Positions 17,075-27,397 of a stretch of DNA of 64,000 bases are shown here, piece after piece. Positions within the stretch are counted from its first letter, which is position 1; each line of letters starts with the position of its first letter. Under the pieces are notes generated by a model. The model searched no databases, had not been told where the DNA came from, and saw only the letters and a program-made list of their open reading frames with translations. Origin of the DNA: Pseudomonadota bacterium (GTDB taxonomy: Bacteria; Pseudomonadota; Gammaproteobacteria; Burkholderiales; Thiobacillaceae); contig JAURYL010000116.1 of assembly GCA_030653935.1 (NCBI GenBank), positions 1-64,000 of the forward strand. Reading direction: 5' to 3'. The translations under genes and the position numbers were made by a program.

Positions 17075-18544
17075 ATGCCGGCCACCGCTCTGCCAGCCGC
17101 CATCGAAGAGCAGCTCTGCCTGCTGGTGCGCGAGCGCACCGGCATCCGCATTCTCGACCACCAGATGGACACCCTGCGCCGAACCGTGGCTGATGGCCTC
17201 ACCCGTTTCGGCCATGCCGGCGCGACGGAATATCTGGCCGCATTACGCGCCGCGCGGGCGAGTTCGCCGGAGCATGAACACCTGATTGCCGGCATCACCG
17301 TGGGCGAGAGCTATTTCTTCCGCGACCAGGCGCAGATGGCCTGGCTGCGCGAGCAATGGCTGCCGCAACTGATCGCGCGGCGGCGCGCGGAAAACAACCT
17401 CTCCCTGCGCATCTGGAGCGCGGGCAGTTCCGATGGCCAGGAGCTATACAGCCTGGCGATGCTGCTGACGGAACAACTGCCCGACCTGGAACAGTGGAAC
17501 CTGCACCTGCTCGGCACCGACATCAACGCCGAGGCGCTGGCGCGCGCCCTGCGCGGGCGCTACAGCGAATGGTCGCTGCGCGCCACCCCGGAAACCGCCC
17601 GCAAGCGTCATTTCCGCCAGGAAAAGGAGCGCGTGTGGTCGATCTCGGCGGCTTTGCGCGGCCATGTCCACTTCGCCTACCTGAATCTGCGCGAAGACAG
17701 TTTCCCGTCGATGCTGAGCGAGACCACCGCGCTCGACCTGATCCTCTGCCGCAACGTGTTCATCTATTTCGACCCGACCATCGTCGCCGAGGTGATGCGC
17801 AAGTTCCACGCCTGTCTGCTGCCCGGTGGCCATTTGCTGCTCGGCGCCTCCGACCTGATCGACAGCGGCACGCTGGACGGTTTTTCCCTGCACAACCTGG
17901 AAAACGCCTTCTACCTGCAAAGCCGGACGTTTGCCCCGGCGGCGGTCGAGCCGGCACCAGCCGCCGAACGAACACGCCCGCAAACGCCTCCCCTGGTCGT
18001 TTCACACGCTCTCCCGCCCACCGCCGCCGCAGCCAGTTATGAGGAAATCACCCGCCTGCTTGGCTGCGAAGCCTGGCGCGAGGCACTGGAGGCAACCACC
18101 AACAGCCGGATGCGGGGCGACGACAGCGCGCTGCTCCAGCAGTTTCGCGCCAAGGCGCTGGCCAACCTGGGGCGCGCGCGCGAAGCGCTGGAAGCTTGCG
18201 ACGCCAGCCTGGCGCGCGACTCGGGCGACAAGCACAGCCACTTCCTGCGCGCGCTCATCCTGCTGGAACTGCATCGCCTGCCGGCCGCCGAGGAATCCCT
18301 GCGCCGCACCCTCTTCCTGGACCACAACTTCGTCGAAGCGCATTACCAGCTCGCCCTGTTGCAGATGCGTCGGGGTGCGCGCCCGAGCGGACTCAAGTCG
18401 ATGAAGAACGCCCTGACCATCGCCGAGCGCGCGCAACCGGATCGCCGCCTGCACGACGCCGCCGGACGCGACCACGAACGGATGGCGGCCATCCTGCGCC
18501 ATGAACTGCGCATGTACGAATCCGATAGCGGATACCGCAAATGA
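17075..18544 (+). CDS. cheR: CheR-type methyltransferase with C-terminal TPR repeats
   Basis: Methylates receptor glutamates using S-adenosylmethionine. 489 residues: CheR N-terminal helical domain (1-80), SAM domain with RIWSAGSSDGQELYSLAM (about 120-137), LLGTDINAEALARA and DLILCRNVFIYFDP, then a proline-rich linker (about 290-320) and TPR-like helices to the end. The CheR-TPR arrangement matches WspC. Start ATG at 17075 has GGGAAG seven bases upstream; a TTG at 17072 is adjacent. It overlaps the second cheW by four bases (ATGA). Confidence 0.92.
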   Translation: MPATALPAAIEEQLCLLVRERTGIRILDHQMDTLRRTVADGLTRFGHAGATEYLAALRAARASSPEHEHLIAGITVGESYFFRDQAQMAWLREQWLPQLIARRRAENNLSLRIWSAGSSDGQELYSLAMLLTEQLPDLEQWNLHLLGTDINAEALARALRGRYSEWSLRATPETARKRHFRQEKERVWSISAALRGHVHFAYLNLREDSFPSMLSETTALDLILCRNVFIYFDPTIVAEVMRKFHACLLPGGHLLLGASDLIDSGTLDGFSLHNLENAFYLQSRTFAPAAVEPAPAAERTRPQTPPLVVSHALPPTAAAASYEEITRLLGCEAWREALEATTNSRMRGDDSALLQQFRAKALANLGRAREALEACDASLARDSGDKHSHFLRALILLELHRLPAAEESLRRTLFLDHNFVEAHYQLALLQMRRGARPSGLKSMKNALTIAERAQPDRRLHDAAGRDHERMAAILRHELRMYESDSGYRK

Positions 18545-19098
18545 CCACATCCGAAATACCCGACTCCCCCCATGCCCGCGCCGTCCTGCATCGCCGCGCG
18601 GTGCGCCTGGCGAGCGAAACCGATCATGCCCGGCAGACGCCGCGCGGCGATCTGTTTCTCGCGGTGCGTCTGGGCGCGCGCGAGCACTATGGCATTCCCT
18701 ATCGCTGGCTGGATGAAATCGTGCGGCCGCGCGGTCTCACGCCGGTGCCCGGCACCCCCCCTTTCGTCGCCGGCGTGATGCCGCGGCGCGGCAAGTTGCT
18801 GGCCGTGCTCGACCTGGCGCGCCTCCTGCGCGTGGAGGCGGCCAATGAGGATGCCTCGGTGAGTAACGAAGAAACCCGGCTGGTGATGGTCAGCGCCGCC
18901 GGCTACAGCGTCGGCCTGCGCGTGGCCGAAGTGCTGGGCAACGATCGCTATCGTGCCGAATCGCTTGGCCCCGCCCTGCCCGGCGCCGCCGCCGGCGAAG
19001 AACACTGGATTACCGGCATTCATGCCGGCCGATTGGCCATGCTGGATCTGGAAGCCCTGCTGGGCGACCCGCGTATCAGAATCGAGGAACACACATGA
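18541..19098 (+). CDS. cheW: CheW-type coupling protein (second)
   Basis: 185 residues; the CheW fold starts after an N-terminal extension of about 38 residues. Core motifs: FLAVRLGAREHYGIPYRWLD, PPFVAGVMPRRGKLLAVLDL (NLRG-like loop altered to PRRG) and VGLRVAEVLG. Position and the N-terminal extension recall WspD. Translationally coupled to cheR by an ATGA overlap. The altered loop could change affinity for receptor or CheA; that is inference. Confidence 0.88.
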   Translation: MTTSEIPDSPHARAVLHRRAVRLASETDHARQTPRGDLFLAVRLGAREHYGIPYRWLDEIVRPRGLTPVPGTPPFVAGVMPRRGKLLAVLDLARLLRVEAANEDASVSNEETRLVMVSAAGYSVGLRVAEVLGNDRYRAESLGPALPGAAAGEEHWITGIHAGRLAMLDLEALLGDPRIRIEEHT

Positions 19099-19107
19099 AT
19101 TTTGTTC

Positions 19108-19225
19108 GTAGGAGGCCCGCTTGCGAGCCGAAGCGGCGGCAGCCGCAAAGGGCAAACACTCGCTCAAGCGGGGGGGCCACCATTGCGCCCTGCCGGGCGC
19201 TTCGGCCCGCAAGCGGGCCTCCTAC
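19108..19225. repeat. family D repeat
   Basis: Arms GTAGGAGGCCCGCTTGCG and CGCAAGCGGGCCTCCTAC enclose about 80 bp, in the gap between cheW and the HD-GYP gene. No gene is seen in 19099-19330. Confidence 0.82.
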
Positions 19226-19330
19226 AACCTCGCGGGAGCATCCAAAACCTCTTCTGCCAAGCGGACGCTACCGCGCCGGTATTCAGGCGGCATCCCGGTG
19301 GTCACGGAACGCTCAACTGAGGAATCAAAA

Positions 19331-20410
19331 ATGAACGAAATGCAAAGCACTCACGCAAGCGGCGGCCAGGCCCGCATTATGGTGGTGGACGACATGGCCA
19401 CCAACCGCGCGCTGATTCGCGCCGTGCTCGGTTCACAGGAGTTCGAGGTACTGGAGGCGGATTGCGGCGAGGCCGCACTGGTGCGCATCGCCGCCCTGCG
19501 TCCCGATGTGGTGCTACTCGACGTGATGATGCCCGGCCTCGACGGCATCGAAGTCTGCCGCCGACTGCGCGAGCAGGAGGAATTCCGCCTGTTGCCGATC
19601 ATCATGCTCACCTCCCTGGGCAGTCCGGACGATGTGGTGCATGGCATGGAAGTCGGTGCTTCCGACTACATCACCAAGCCGTTCAACGCGGTGGAACTGA
19701 CCGCGCGGGTGCGTGCGGCGGTGGACAAGAAACGCCTGACCGACCGCCTGGACGATACCGAATCGGTGCTGTTCGCCCTGGCGCGCGTGGTCGAGGCCAA
19801 GGACGGCACCACCGGCGACCACTGCGACCGCCTCTCGCATCTCTCCGTGGTGCTGGGCGCAGCACTCGATCTGCCCTATGACGATCTGGAAGCGCTGCGC
19901 CGCGGCGGCATCCTGCATGACATCGGCAAGGTCGCCATCCCCGACGCCGTGCTGCTCAAGAAGGGCAAGCTGAACGAGGCGGAATGGGCGGTCATGCGTC
20001 AGCATCCCACCACCGGCGCCTATCTGTGCAGCGCCCTGCGCACCATGCGGCGCACCGTGGACATCATTCGCTACCACCATGAAAAATGGAACGGCGGCGG
20101 CTACCCCTCCGGCCTGGCCGGCGACGACATCCCGGTGCTGGCGCGCATCTTTCAGGTGGTGGACGTCTACGACGCCCTCTCCAGCGAACGCCCCTACAAG
20201 CCCGCCCTGCCGCGCGAGGACGTCATCCGCATCCTGCGCGAGGAAACCGCGCGCGGCTTCTGGGACCCGGAAATCATCGCCGTCTTCCTCGACATCCTGG
20301 AAAACGATCCCGCCCGCCTGACCATCCCCGCCAACGCCGTGCGCGGCCGCGATGCCGACCTGTTCCACAACATCAGCGGCGATGCGATGGAATGGAGAGA
20401 CCGGAGATGA
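19331..20410 (+). CDS. response regulator with HD-GYP phosphodiesterase domain
   Basis: RpfG-like protein of 359 residues: REC domain (about 15-130; acidic pocket VVDD, phosphoacceptor D in VLLDVMMPG, TSLGS, K in TKPF), a short helix and an HD-GYP domain (about 150-330) with HDIGK, the histidine pair in IRYHHEKWNGGGYPSGL and VVDVYDAL. HD-GYP domains hydrolyse c-di-GMP. Start ATG at 19331 has GAGGA upstream; the longer open frame would run through a repeat. It would be a phosphorylation target of the cluster CheA and would lower c-di-GMP, opposing the GGDEF protein at the other end. Confidence 0.93.
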   Translation: MNEMQSTHASGGQARIMVVDDMATNRALIRAVLGSQEFEVLEADCGEAALVRIAALRPDVVLLDVMMPGLDGIEVCRRLREQEEFRLLPIIMLTSLGSPDDVVHGMEVGASDYITKPFNAVELTARVRAAVDKKRLTDRLDDTESVLFALARVVEAKDGTTGDHCDRLSHLSVVLGAALDLPYDDLEALRRGGILHDIGKVAIPDAVLLKKGKLNEAEWAVMRQHPTTGAYLCSALRTMRRTVDIIRYHHEKWNGGGYPSGLAGDDIPVLARIFQVVDVYDALSSERPYKPALPREDVIRILREETARGFWDPEIIAVFLDILENDPARLTIPANAVRGRDADLFHNISGDAMEWRDRR

Positions 20411-20412
20411 AG

Positions 20413-20510
20413 CAATTTCGGATGTCGGATTGCGGATTTCGGATTTTTCTCGCGGCTGCGCCGCGCCCGACTTCCCACATCCGAAATCCGCAATCCGAAA
20501 TCCGAAATAG
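20413..20510. repeat. family E repeat (iterated CCGAAAT, inverted)
   Basis: Runs of ATTTCGG-type heptamers on the left and CCGAAAT on the right flank a C/G-rich loop, forming a long hairpin before the globin-coupled receptor. Other copies at 24948-25046, 25699-25731 and 27373-27391. Confidence 0.8.
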
Positions 20511-20523
20511 AAAGGGTGCTTGA

Positions 20524-22473
20524 ATGATCGAAAAATTCCTGACCGACGCCGCCGGCGCCAATCTCTGCGAACTCATGAATCTGGGGCCGGAACAGCAGGC
20601 ACAGCACAAGGCCTTCGTCGGGCTGACCGAGGCGGATCTGGCCTTGTTGGTGGAACTGGCGCCGGTGATCGAACGCCATGCCGATGCCGTCGTGGATGGT
20701 TTCTACGTCAACATCCAGCGCCACCCGGAACTGGAGCAACTGATCCGCGGCGTCGGTTCCAATTGGGAGCGCCTGAAACGCACGCAGCGCGCCTATCTGC
20801 TGGAACTATTCAAGGGCGACCTGGGGCCGGACTACTTCGAGCGGCGCCTGCGCGTGGGGGTGATCCATCACAAGATCGGCCTCACCCCGCGCTGGTATCT
20901 GGGCAGCTATTCCGTCTACATGCAGTTGCTGGCACCCATCATCTTCAAGCACTGGCGCTGGCAACGTGGGCGCGCCCTGCAAGCCGTGCTGGCGCTGGAC
21001 AAAATGCTGTCGCTGGATGCCCAGCTCGCCATCGACACCTACATCCACGGCCTCACTTCCGAGCTCAATGTGGTCAACCTGTCCAAGGAAGAACTGGAGC
21101 AGCGCCTGAACGCCTACAACAATCTCATCGACCGCGTCGCCCATGGCGACCTGACCGCGCGGGTGGATGTGGTGGGAGGGTTGGCAGGTGAGGACGATCT
21201 GGCGCGTCTCGGCGGCAACCTGAACAAGATGGTCGACCGCCTGGCGGAAATGACCAGCGAAGTCGCGGAATCGAGCAACGCCATGCTGGTCAGCGTGGAA
21301 CAGGTACGCGCCTCCATCGGCGCCCAGTCCAGCGGCGCCGCGCAGCAGGCCGCCTCGGTCAGCGAGACCACCGCCACCCTGGAACAGATCAAGGCCACCT
21401 CGCAGCAGAACCTGGAAAAAGCCACTGCCCTCAAGGAAGTGGCCGACCGCGCCCGCGCCGAAGGCGACCAGGGGGTCACCGTGGTGGAGGCGGCTGTGCA
21501 AGCCATGCGCCACACGCGTGGACAGGTAGAGGCTATCGCCGGCCACATCGGTGTGCTCAACGAACGCCTGCAACAAATCGGCGAGATCACCAATGCCGTC
21601 GGCGAACTGGCGTCGCAATCCAAGATGTTGGCGCTGAATGCCTCGATCGAGGCGGCCAAGGCCGGCGACGCCGGACGCGGTTTCGCCGTGGTGGCGGAAG
21701 AGGTACGCGACCTGGCCGAGCAATCGCGCCAGGCCACCACCCAGGTGCAGGGCATCCTGGCGGAAATTCGCAATGCCGCCGCGCGCGCGGTGCGCGCCGT
21801 GGAAGAAGGCAACGAGGGTGCCGACCGAGGCGCCAACCTGGCCGACCGCGCCGGCGAGACCCTGCACGGCCTCAACCGGGTGATCCACGACACCGCGATG
21901 GCCAGCCAGCAGATCGTTGCCGCCGTGCGCCAGGAAGCCGCCGGCATCGACCAGATCCGCATCGCCATGGGCGACATCAGCCAGGTCACCAGCCAGTTCG
22001 TCGCCGCCACCCACCAGACCGAGGCCGCCACCGACCAGCTCACCGACTACGCCGCCCTGTTGCAGAACATGGTGAAACTGTTCCAGGTGGGCGGCGCCCG
22101 CTTCGACTTCGACCGCGCGCGTACCCTGCACCGCACCTGGGTGGCGCGATTGGAGGCCTTCCTGGCCGGACGCGAGACCCTCGCCGAGGAAGAAGCCGTT
22201 TCCCACCACCACTGCCAGTTGGGGCTCTGGTATGACGGCGAAGGCCTGCAACGCTACGGCCACATTCCGGAAATGCTCGCCCTGGACGCACCGCACCGTG
22301 AATTGCATGAGTTGATCCACGACGTGGTGCAACAACAGAACAACGGCCATCGCCCCAACGCCGCGCAGGTGATGGGCCGGGTACGCGCCCTGTCGGCCCG
22401 CATCATCGAACTGCTCGACGTCATCGAAGCCAAGTCGCGCGCAATGGATAGCAACCGGGGGCGTGCGGAATGA
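20524..22473 (+). CDS. globin-coupled chemoreceptor with C-terminal CZB domain
   Basis: Soluble receptor of 649 residues with no membrane segment. Residues 1-185 form a globin-coupled sensor with the proximal-His motif [19 protein letters not shown] (heme ligand probably H115), so O2, NO or CO sensing is likely. A HAMP-like stretch (about 205-250) leads into the receptor signalling hairpin ([35 protein letters not shown]). The end holds a CZB-type zinc-binding domain ([14 protein letters not shown] near 562, [11 protein letters not shown]). Heme gas sensor plus zinc domain on one soluble receptor suits a denitrifier handling NO. It lies inside the cluster, so it is a probable input to the CheA encoded there. 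Confidence 0.93.
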   Translation: MIEKFLTDAAGANLCELMNLGPEQQAQHKAFVGLTEADLALLVELAPVIERHADAVVDGFYVNIQRHPELEQLIRGVGSNWERLKRTQRAYLLELFKGDLGPDYFERRLRVGVIHHKIGLTPRWYLGSYSVYMQLLAPIIFKHWRWQRGRALQAVLALDKMLSLDAQLAIDTYIHGLTSELNVVNLSKEELEQRLNAYNNLIDRVAHGDLTARVDVVGGLAGEDDLARLGGNLNKMVDRLAEMTSEVAESSNAMLVSVEQVRASIGAQSSGAAQQAASVSETTATLEQIKATSQQNLEKATALKEVADRARAEGDQGVTVVEAAVQAMRHTRGQVEAIAGHIGVLNERLQQIGEITNAVGELASQSKMLALNASIEAAKAGDAGRGFAVVAEEVRDLAEQSRQATTQVQGILAEIRNAAARAVRAVEEGNEGADRGANLADRAGETLHGLNRVIHDTAMASQQIVAAVRQEAAGIDQIRIAMGDISQVTSQFVAATHQTEAATDQLTDYAALLQNMVKLFQVGGARFDFDRARTLHRTWVARLEAFLAGRETLAEEEAVSHHHCQLGLWYDGEGLQRYGHIPEMLALDAPHRELHELIHDVVQQQNNGHRPNAAQVMGRVRALSARIIELLDVIEAKSRAMDSNRGRAE

Positions 22474-22479
22474 GCGGAC

Positions 22480-22555
22480 GTAGGTTGGGCAAAGCGAAGC
22501 GTGCCCAACATGCAACCGTTGCCATGTTGGGCACGCTTCGCTTTGCCCAACCTAC
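22480..22555. repeat. family A palindromic repeat
   Basis: 76-bp copy between the two receptor genes, followed by a short tandem of CCTCACCCTACG-like units to 22580. Confidence 0.9.
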
Positions 22556-22600
22556 GCCTCACCCTACGCCTCACCCTGCGCCTGACCTCGGGAGACTGAC

Positions 22601-24778
22601 GTGATCAACGTGGAAAACCTCACCATGCGCGGCAAATTGATCGCCGTGCTGGTCTTGCCCCTGTTCGCCCTCGCCCTGTTTGCCGGGCACGCGCTCTGGC
22701 AGGAGGCCCGGCAGCAGGCCGGCATGGCGGCACTGGCGCGCGCCGGCACACTATCCATCGCCATCGGCGATCTGGTGCACGAACTGCAAGCGGAACGCGG
22801 CCGCACCAGCCTGGTCCTGTCCAGCCAGGGCGGCCGCTTCGAAGCAAAATTCGAAGCGGAACTGGGGCGTCAGCGCGCGAAGGCCGACCAGGCCTGGCAA
22901 GTGCTGGAATCACTCAAGGCGCGGGACACGACGCACGACCTGGGTCTGGCCGGCGGCCTGCTGACGGAACGCCGCGGCGAGCTCACCCGCTTGCGCGGGG
23001 AGGTCGATCACAGGACCCTCCCCGCCCTGCGCGCAGTGGAAAAGTACACCTTGGCGATACGTACCTTGCTGGGCACCCTGGAAAGTCTCGCCGCCTATTC
23101 GCCCGATGTCGATGTCTCGCGCCAGTTCAGCGCCTACCGCAGGCTGATCCAGGCCAAGGAAGCCGCCGGCCAGGAACGCGCCGAGGGGGGCCGCTGGTTG
23201 GCGGGAAACGCCGAGGCGAACCTGGCGAACCGGTTGATCGAGCTTGCCGCCAATCAAGCCCTGCTCCTCGACCTGTTCCAGACACAGGCGCCGGAACTGT
23301 TGCGCCTCGCCTGGCACGACGCCGAACAGACCGACTGCGTGCGCGGCCTGCCCGCGTTGCGCGCGGCCCTGCGCGACAGCCAGGCCAAATCACGCCCCAG
23401 CCCGGAAGCCTGGTTCGACAGCGCCAGTTGCCGCATGGAACGTCTGCACGACGTGGAAACCGCTTATGCGCGCTATCTCGCGGACCTGACCAGCGAACTG
23501 GACGCCAGCAGCCGCCGGCGTCTGGCACTGATCATTTTGTTGGCCCTGCTGCCGATTCCGCTCAGCCTGTGGCTGATCGTGCGGGTGGCGCGCAACGTCA
23601 GCGGCAACTCGCGCTGGCTGCTCACCGCCATGCACGGCATCGCCGGCGGCAACTTCAACGTCTCCCTGCCGCCGAGGAGTCGCGACGAACTGGGCGAACT
23701 GGGCCAAGGACTGGACGCTCTGCGTGGCCAGCTTGCCAAACTGGTGGCCGAACAGGGGCAACAACTGAAACGCGAACGCGACACCAGCGAGGAGCTGGAA
23801 CGGCACAGTCTGGAAATTCAGCATTTCGCCCAGCGCATCGCCGCCGGCGACCTCGCCGGGCGGCTGAAAGAAGGCGACGATACCCTGGGTCGTCTCGCCG
23901 GCAGCCTCAACCACATGGCTGGAGGCCTCGCCGGCCTGGCCGGACGGGTACGCGAAACCGGCTCCACTCTACTGGTGACGGTCAGCCAGATGCACAGCGC
24001 GGTGGCGGCACAGTCCTCCGGCGCCAGCGAACAGGCCGCCTCGGTCACCGAAACCATGACCACCCTGGAGCAGATCCGCGCCACCTCGGGGCAAACACTG
24101 GAGAAGGCACAGCGCCTCGGCGAAATGGCGGAACGGGCGCGCAGCGAGGGCGAGCACGGGCGATCAGTGGTGGAGGAAAGCATCGTCGGCATCAGTGAGG
24201 TGAGCGTCAAGGTGGATGCCATCGCCCGCACCATTCTGTCCCTCAACGAACAGACCCAGCGCATTGGCGAGATCACCTCGGTGGTGGGCGGCATCGCCCG
24301 ACAACTGCGTCTGCTATCGCTCAACGCGGCGATCGAGGCGACCCGCGCCGGCGAGGCCGGACTGGGCTTCGCGGTGGTCGCCAGCGAGGTGAAACAGCTC
24401 GCCGAACAATCTCAGGCTTCCACCGAACAGGTGCAGCACATCCTGGAAGAAATCCGCCATGCCACCGACCGCGCGGTAATGGCCACCGAGGATGGTGCCA
24501 AGGGCGTGGTGCGCGGCCTCGATCTGGTGCAGCGCGCGGGCGAGGCGATCCGTGGTCTGGAAGGCGTGGTGCGCGACACCAGCCTGGGCAGCCGCCAGAT
24601 CGTCGCCGCCGTGCGCCAGGAAAGCGCCGGCATCGAACAGATCGCCACCGCCATGAGCGACATCCACGCCGTCACCAGCCGCTTCGTCAGCGCGACCGAG
24701 CAGACCCGCGTCGCTACCGACGAACTCTCTCACCTCGCGCAGCGGCTATCGGCCGTGGCGAGCCTCTATAAGGTGTAA
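22601..24778 (+). CDS. chemoreceptor with NIT (nitrate/nitrite-sensing type) domain
   Basis: Membrane receptor of 725 residues starting at a GTG with GGGAG six bases upstream. TM1 (about 12-32), then a helical periplasmic NIT-type domain recognisable from [20 protein letters not shown] (about 50-70) and the helical repeats after it, TM2 (about 305-328), two HAMP-like segments, and a signalling domain with [19 protein letters not shown] and [19 protein letters not shown] domains sense nitrate or nitrite in characterised cases, which suits this denitrifier. A diverged 45-bp copy of the 3-prime end of this gene occurs at 24885-24929. Confidence 0.9.
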   Translation: MINVENLTMRGKLIAVLVLPLFALALFAGHALWQEARQQAGMAALARAGTLSIAIGDLVHELQAERGRTSLVLSSQGGRFEAKFEAELGRQRAKADQAWQVLESLKARDTTHDLGLAGGLLTERRGELTRLRGEVDHRTLPALRAVEKYTLAIRTLLGTLESLAAYSPDVDVSRQFSAYRRLIQAKEAAGQERAEGGRWLAGNAEANLANRLIELAANQALLLDLFQTQAPELLRLAWHDAEQTDCVRGLPALRAALRDSQAKSRPSPEAWFDSASCRMERLHDVETAYARYLADLTSELDASSRRRLALIILLALLPIPLSLWLIVRVARNVSGNSRWLLTAMHGIAGGNFNVSLPPRSRDELGELGQGLDALRGQLAKLVAEQGQQLKRERDTSEELERHSLEIQHFAQRIAAGDLAGRLKEGDDTLGRLAGSLNHMAGGLAGLAGRVRETGSTLLVTVSQMHSAVAAQSSGASEQAASVTETMTTLEQIRATSGQTLEKAQRLGEMAERARSEGEHGRSVVEESIVGISEVSVKVDAIARTILSLNEQTQRIGEITSVVGGIARQLRLLSLNAAIEATRAGEAGLGFAVVASEVKQLAEQSQASTEQVQHILEEIRHATDRAVMATEDGAKGVVRGLDLVQRAGEAIRGLEGVVRDTSLGSRQIVAAVRQESAGIEQIATAMSDIHAVTSRFVSATEQTRVATDELSHLAQRLSAVASLYKV

Positions 24779-24801
24779 ACGGATGAACACGCATCGCCAT
24801 C

Positions 24802-24880
24802 GTAGGTTGGGCAAAGCCGAAGGCGTGCCCAACATTTGCGGCACCTGCACGTTGGGCACGCTACGCTTTGCCCAACCTAC
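24802..24880. repeat. family A palindromic repeat
   Basis: 79-bp copy between the NIT receptor and a duplicated receptor 3-prime end, at an apparent deletion junction. Confidence 0.88.
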
Positions 24881-24884
24881 GGTG

Positions 24885-24929
24885 CTCGCGCAACGGCTGT
24901 CGGCCGTGGCGAGCCTCTATAAGGTCTAG
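24885..24929 (+). pseudogene. 3-prime remnant of a second chemoreceptor gene
   Basis: These 45 bases match the last 45 bases of the NIT receptor gene (24734-24778) at 41 positions. Two of the four differences are synonymous third-position changes, one is a stop-codon switch (TAA to TAG) and one changes GTG to GTC (both Val). It reads [14 protein letters not shown] and stop. The four-base gap to the family A repeat suggests that recombination at repeats removed the rest of a paralogous receptor. Confidence 0.75.
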
Positions 24930-24947
24930 CGATGTCGGATTTGCTCA

Positions 24948-25046
24948 ATTTCGGATTTCGGATTTCGGATTTCGGATTTGAAACCCGCAGGGCGCGCGCA
25001 AGCGCGCACCCCACATCCGAAATCCGCAATCCGAAATCCGAAATCT
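24948..25046. repeat. family E repeat (iterated ATTTCGG / CCGAAAT)
   Basis: Four ATTTCGG-type units, a GCGCGC-rich loop, then inverted CCGAAAT units, ending right at the cheA start codon (25048). It leaves no recognisable ribosome-binding site for cheA other than the repeat itself. Confidence 0.82.
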
Positions 25047-25047
25047 A

Positions 25048-27261
25048 ATGCCCCGTTCCGACATCGACCCACGCCTGATGCAGCAACTGCTGCAAACCTT
25101 CAGCGCCCAACTGGAAGAGCGTCTGCAGGCCATCGTCGATGGTTTGCTGGCGCTGGAACAGGGGGCCACGGGAGAGGCGCGCACGAAACTCCTCGACGCG
25201 ATCTTTCGCGCCGCCCACAACATCAAAGGCGCGGCGCGTGGCGTCGGTCTGGAGCGGTCGGCGGAACTGGCGCATGCCCTGGAAGACCTGTTCTCCGCGC
25301 TCAAGCGCGAGACCGTGGCCAACCAGCCCGGCCTGCTGGAACTGTGCCTCTCCGCAGTGGACGGAATGCGCCGCCTGGTCGAGGCGGACACGACGAACAG
25401 CCCCATCAGCCAGGCCAGCGTCGAATTGCTGCAACGCGTGCGCGCGGTCGCGGCGGGCGCCGCCCCGCCCCCCGCAAGCAAGACCACCCCGGCGGCGGCG
25501 GCGCGACCGCTGTCGGACACCATCCGCCTGCCGGTGGCGCGTCTGGATCGCATCGCCGACCTGGCGGAAGAATTGCAGGCCAGCAAGATCCGCGTCGACG
25601 ACCATTACCAGGCCAGCCGCCACCAGCACGACCTGGCGCAACGCCTGAAACAGCTTTGGGAGCAACTGAACCAGAGCCGGCATGACCAGATGGCATACCC
25701 ATCCGAAATCCGAAATCCGAAATCCGAAATTGCCCTGGACCGCCATCTACTGATCGAGGCCAGCGATCTGATCCTGGAAATCGAGCGTCTGGCCGATTCC
25801 ATGCAGCGCGGCCTGCGCGCCACCGTGGCGCAGTTGCGCCCCTTGGCCACCGGCCTGCGCGAGGACGTGCGCGATCTGCGTATGGTGCCGGCGGAGAGCG
25901 TGCTCAAACCGCTGGTACTGACCGTGCGCGACCTGGCGCGCGACCTGGGCAAGCGCGCGGAACTGCTACTGGAAGGCGAGCGCCTGGAAATGGATCGCGC
26001 CATCCTGGACGCCCTGCGTGACCCCCTCATGCACCTGCTGCGTAATGCCGTGGACCATGGCATCGAAGCGCCGACGCAGCGCCGCCTCATGGGCAAAACG
26101 GAGACCGGCCTGATCACGCTGCGCCTGGAACGGGAGGGGCAGTCGGTGGTGATTACGGTGTCCGACGACGGCGCCGGGGTCGATAGCACCCGGGTGCGCA
26201 GCCGCATCCGTGAGCTTGGCCTGGCCAGTGAAGAGGAAGTCGCCGCCCTGCCCTCGCGCGCCCTGCTCGACTATCTGTTCCGCCCCGGCTTCAGTACCCG
26301 TAGCGTCGTCAGCGAGGTCTCCGGGCGCGGGGTCGGGCTGGACGTGGTGCAGGTGAATCTGCAAGCCCTGGGCGGGCGCATCGCGCTGGAGACCGAACTG
26401 AACGGCGGCACCCGTTTCCGGCTCTGCCTGCCGCTGACCCTGGCCAGCGACCACGGCCTGCTGGTACGCGCGGCCGGCCAGGTGTTTGCCCTGCCCAGCC
26501 TGTATGTGCAACGTATTCTGGAGCTGACGCCGGCGCAGATTCTGGAGGTATCGGGCAGCCAGGCGGTGACGGTGGACGACACGCCGGTGCCATTGCGCGA
26601 CCTGGCCAGCCTGCTCGGGCACCGTGGCACGCTGGACGACTATGCCGAACTCATCAGCGTGGTGGTGATTCAGCGCGGCTGGCAGCGCGTGGCGCTGCGC
26701 GTCGACCACGTCCTGGGCGAACGCGAAATGGTGGTCAAGCCACTCGCACCGCCCCTGGTCGCGGTACGCCACATCGCCGGCGGCACCCTCGGCCGCGATG
26801 GCGACATCCTGCTGGTGCTGGCGGTGGCTGACCTGCTCGCCAGCGCACTGGGCGCCAGCGGTCGCGTGGTATCACATGCTCACCCCGAAGCACGCCCGGC
26901 GCCGCGCATCCTGATCGCCGACGACTCCATCACCACCCGCACCCTGGAACAGAGCATCCTGGAAAACGCCGGCTACCGCGTGCAGGTCGCAGCCGACGGC
27001 GAACAAGCCTGGGAAGCGCTGCACAGCGGCAGCTTCGACCTGCTCATCACGGATGTGGAAATGCCCGAACTGGATGGCTTCGAACTCACCCGCCGCATCC
27101 GCGCCGACGCCCACCTGGCCGATCTCCCGGTGGTCATCGTCACCTCGCTGGGCAGCGAAGAACACCGCCGCCGCGGCCTGGAAGTCCGCGCCGATGCTTA
27201 TGTCGTGAAAAGCAGCTTCGAGACCCGTGAACTGCTGGAAGTGGTGGGCCAGCTTTTATGA
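25048..27261 (+). CDS. cheA: hybrid chemotaxis kinase CheA with receiver domain
   Basis: Histidine kinase of 737 residues. Hpt (P1) domain with FRAAHNIKGAARGVGL (phosphoacceptor H57), dimerisation helices, HATPase (HLLRNAVDHGIE, VSDDGAGVD, GRGVGLDVV), CheW-like P5 domain (about 470-610) and a C-terminal REC (IADDSITTR, LLITDVEMPELDGF, TSLGS). The CheA-REC layout is that of WspE and other non-E. coli systems. About ten residues (SEIRNPKSEI, near 218-228) are encoded by an in-frame family E repeat inserted between the dimerisation helices, so helix geometry could be affected. It receives signals through the two CheW proteins and should phosphorylate CheB and the two REC proteins. Confidence 0.94.
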   Translation: MPRSDIDPRLMQQLLQTFSAQLEERLQAIVDGLLALEQGATGEARTKLLDAIFRAAHNIKGAARGVGLERSAELAHALEDLFSALKRETVANQPGLLELCLSAVDGMRRLVEADTTNSPISQASVELLQRVRAVAAGAAPPPASKTTPAAAARPLSDTIRLPVARLDRIADLAEELQASKIRVDDHYQASRHQHDLAQRLKQLWEQLNQSRHDQMAYPSEIRNPKSEIALDRHLLIEASDLILEIERLADSMQRGLRATVAQLRPLATGLREDVRDLRMVPAESVLKPLVLTVRDLARDLGKRAELLLEGERLEMDRAILDALRDPLMHLLRNAVDHGIEAPTQRRLMGKTETGLITLRLEREGQSVVITVSDDGAGVDSTRVRSRIRELGLASEEEVAALPSRALLDYLFRPGFSTRSVVSEVSGRGVGLDVVQVNLQALGGRIALETELNGGTRFRLCLPLTLASDHGLLVRAAGQVFALPSLYVQRILELTPAQILEVSGSQAVTVDDTPVPLRDLASLLGHRGTLDDYAELISVVVIQRGWQRVALRVDHVLGEREMVVKPLAPPLVAVRHIAGGTLGRDGDILLVLAVADLLASALGASGRVVSHAHPEARPAPRILIADDSITTRTLEQSILENAGYRVQVAADGEQAWEALHSGSFDLLITDVEMPELDGFELTRRIRADAHLADLPVVIVTSLGSEEHRRRGLEVRADAYVVKSSFETRELLEVVGQLL
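25699..25731. repeat. family E repeat inside cheA
   Basis: Four consecutive CCGAAAT-type heptamers within the cheA coding region; because heptamers shift frame, the translation cycles through SEIRNPKSEI without a stop. Confidence 0.88.
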
Positions 27262-27281
27262 GCGACTTCCGCACCACTGCC

Positions 27282-27354
27282 GTAGGTTGGGCAAAGCGAA
27301 GCGTGCCCAACGAACCGTCGCGATGTTGGGCACGCTTCGCTTTGCCCAACCTAC
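27282..27354. repeat. family A palindromic repeat
   Basis: 73-bp copy between cheA and cheB, followed at 27373-27391 by a short run of CCGAAAT units that ends seven bases before the cheB start. Confidence 0.88.
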
Positions 27355-27397
27355 GGCGCTGCGGCGCTCAATAAATCCGAAATCCGAAATCGCCCGC

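Noticed and set aside
20806-22515. 569-codon antisense open frame across the globin-coupled receptor gene
   Set aside because: Shadow frame; the receptor hairpin and globin motifs define the plus-strand gene.
25699-25731. CRISPR-like short array
   Set aside because: Seven-base units without spacers; no cas genes in the window.
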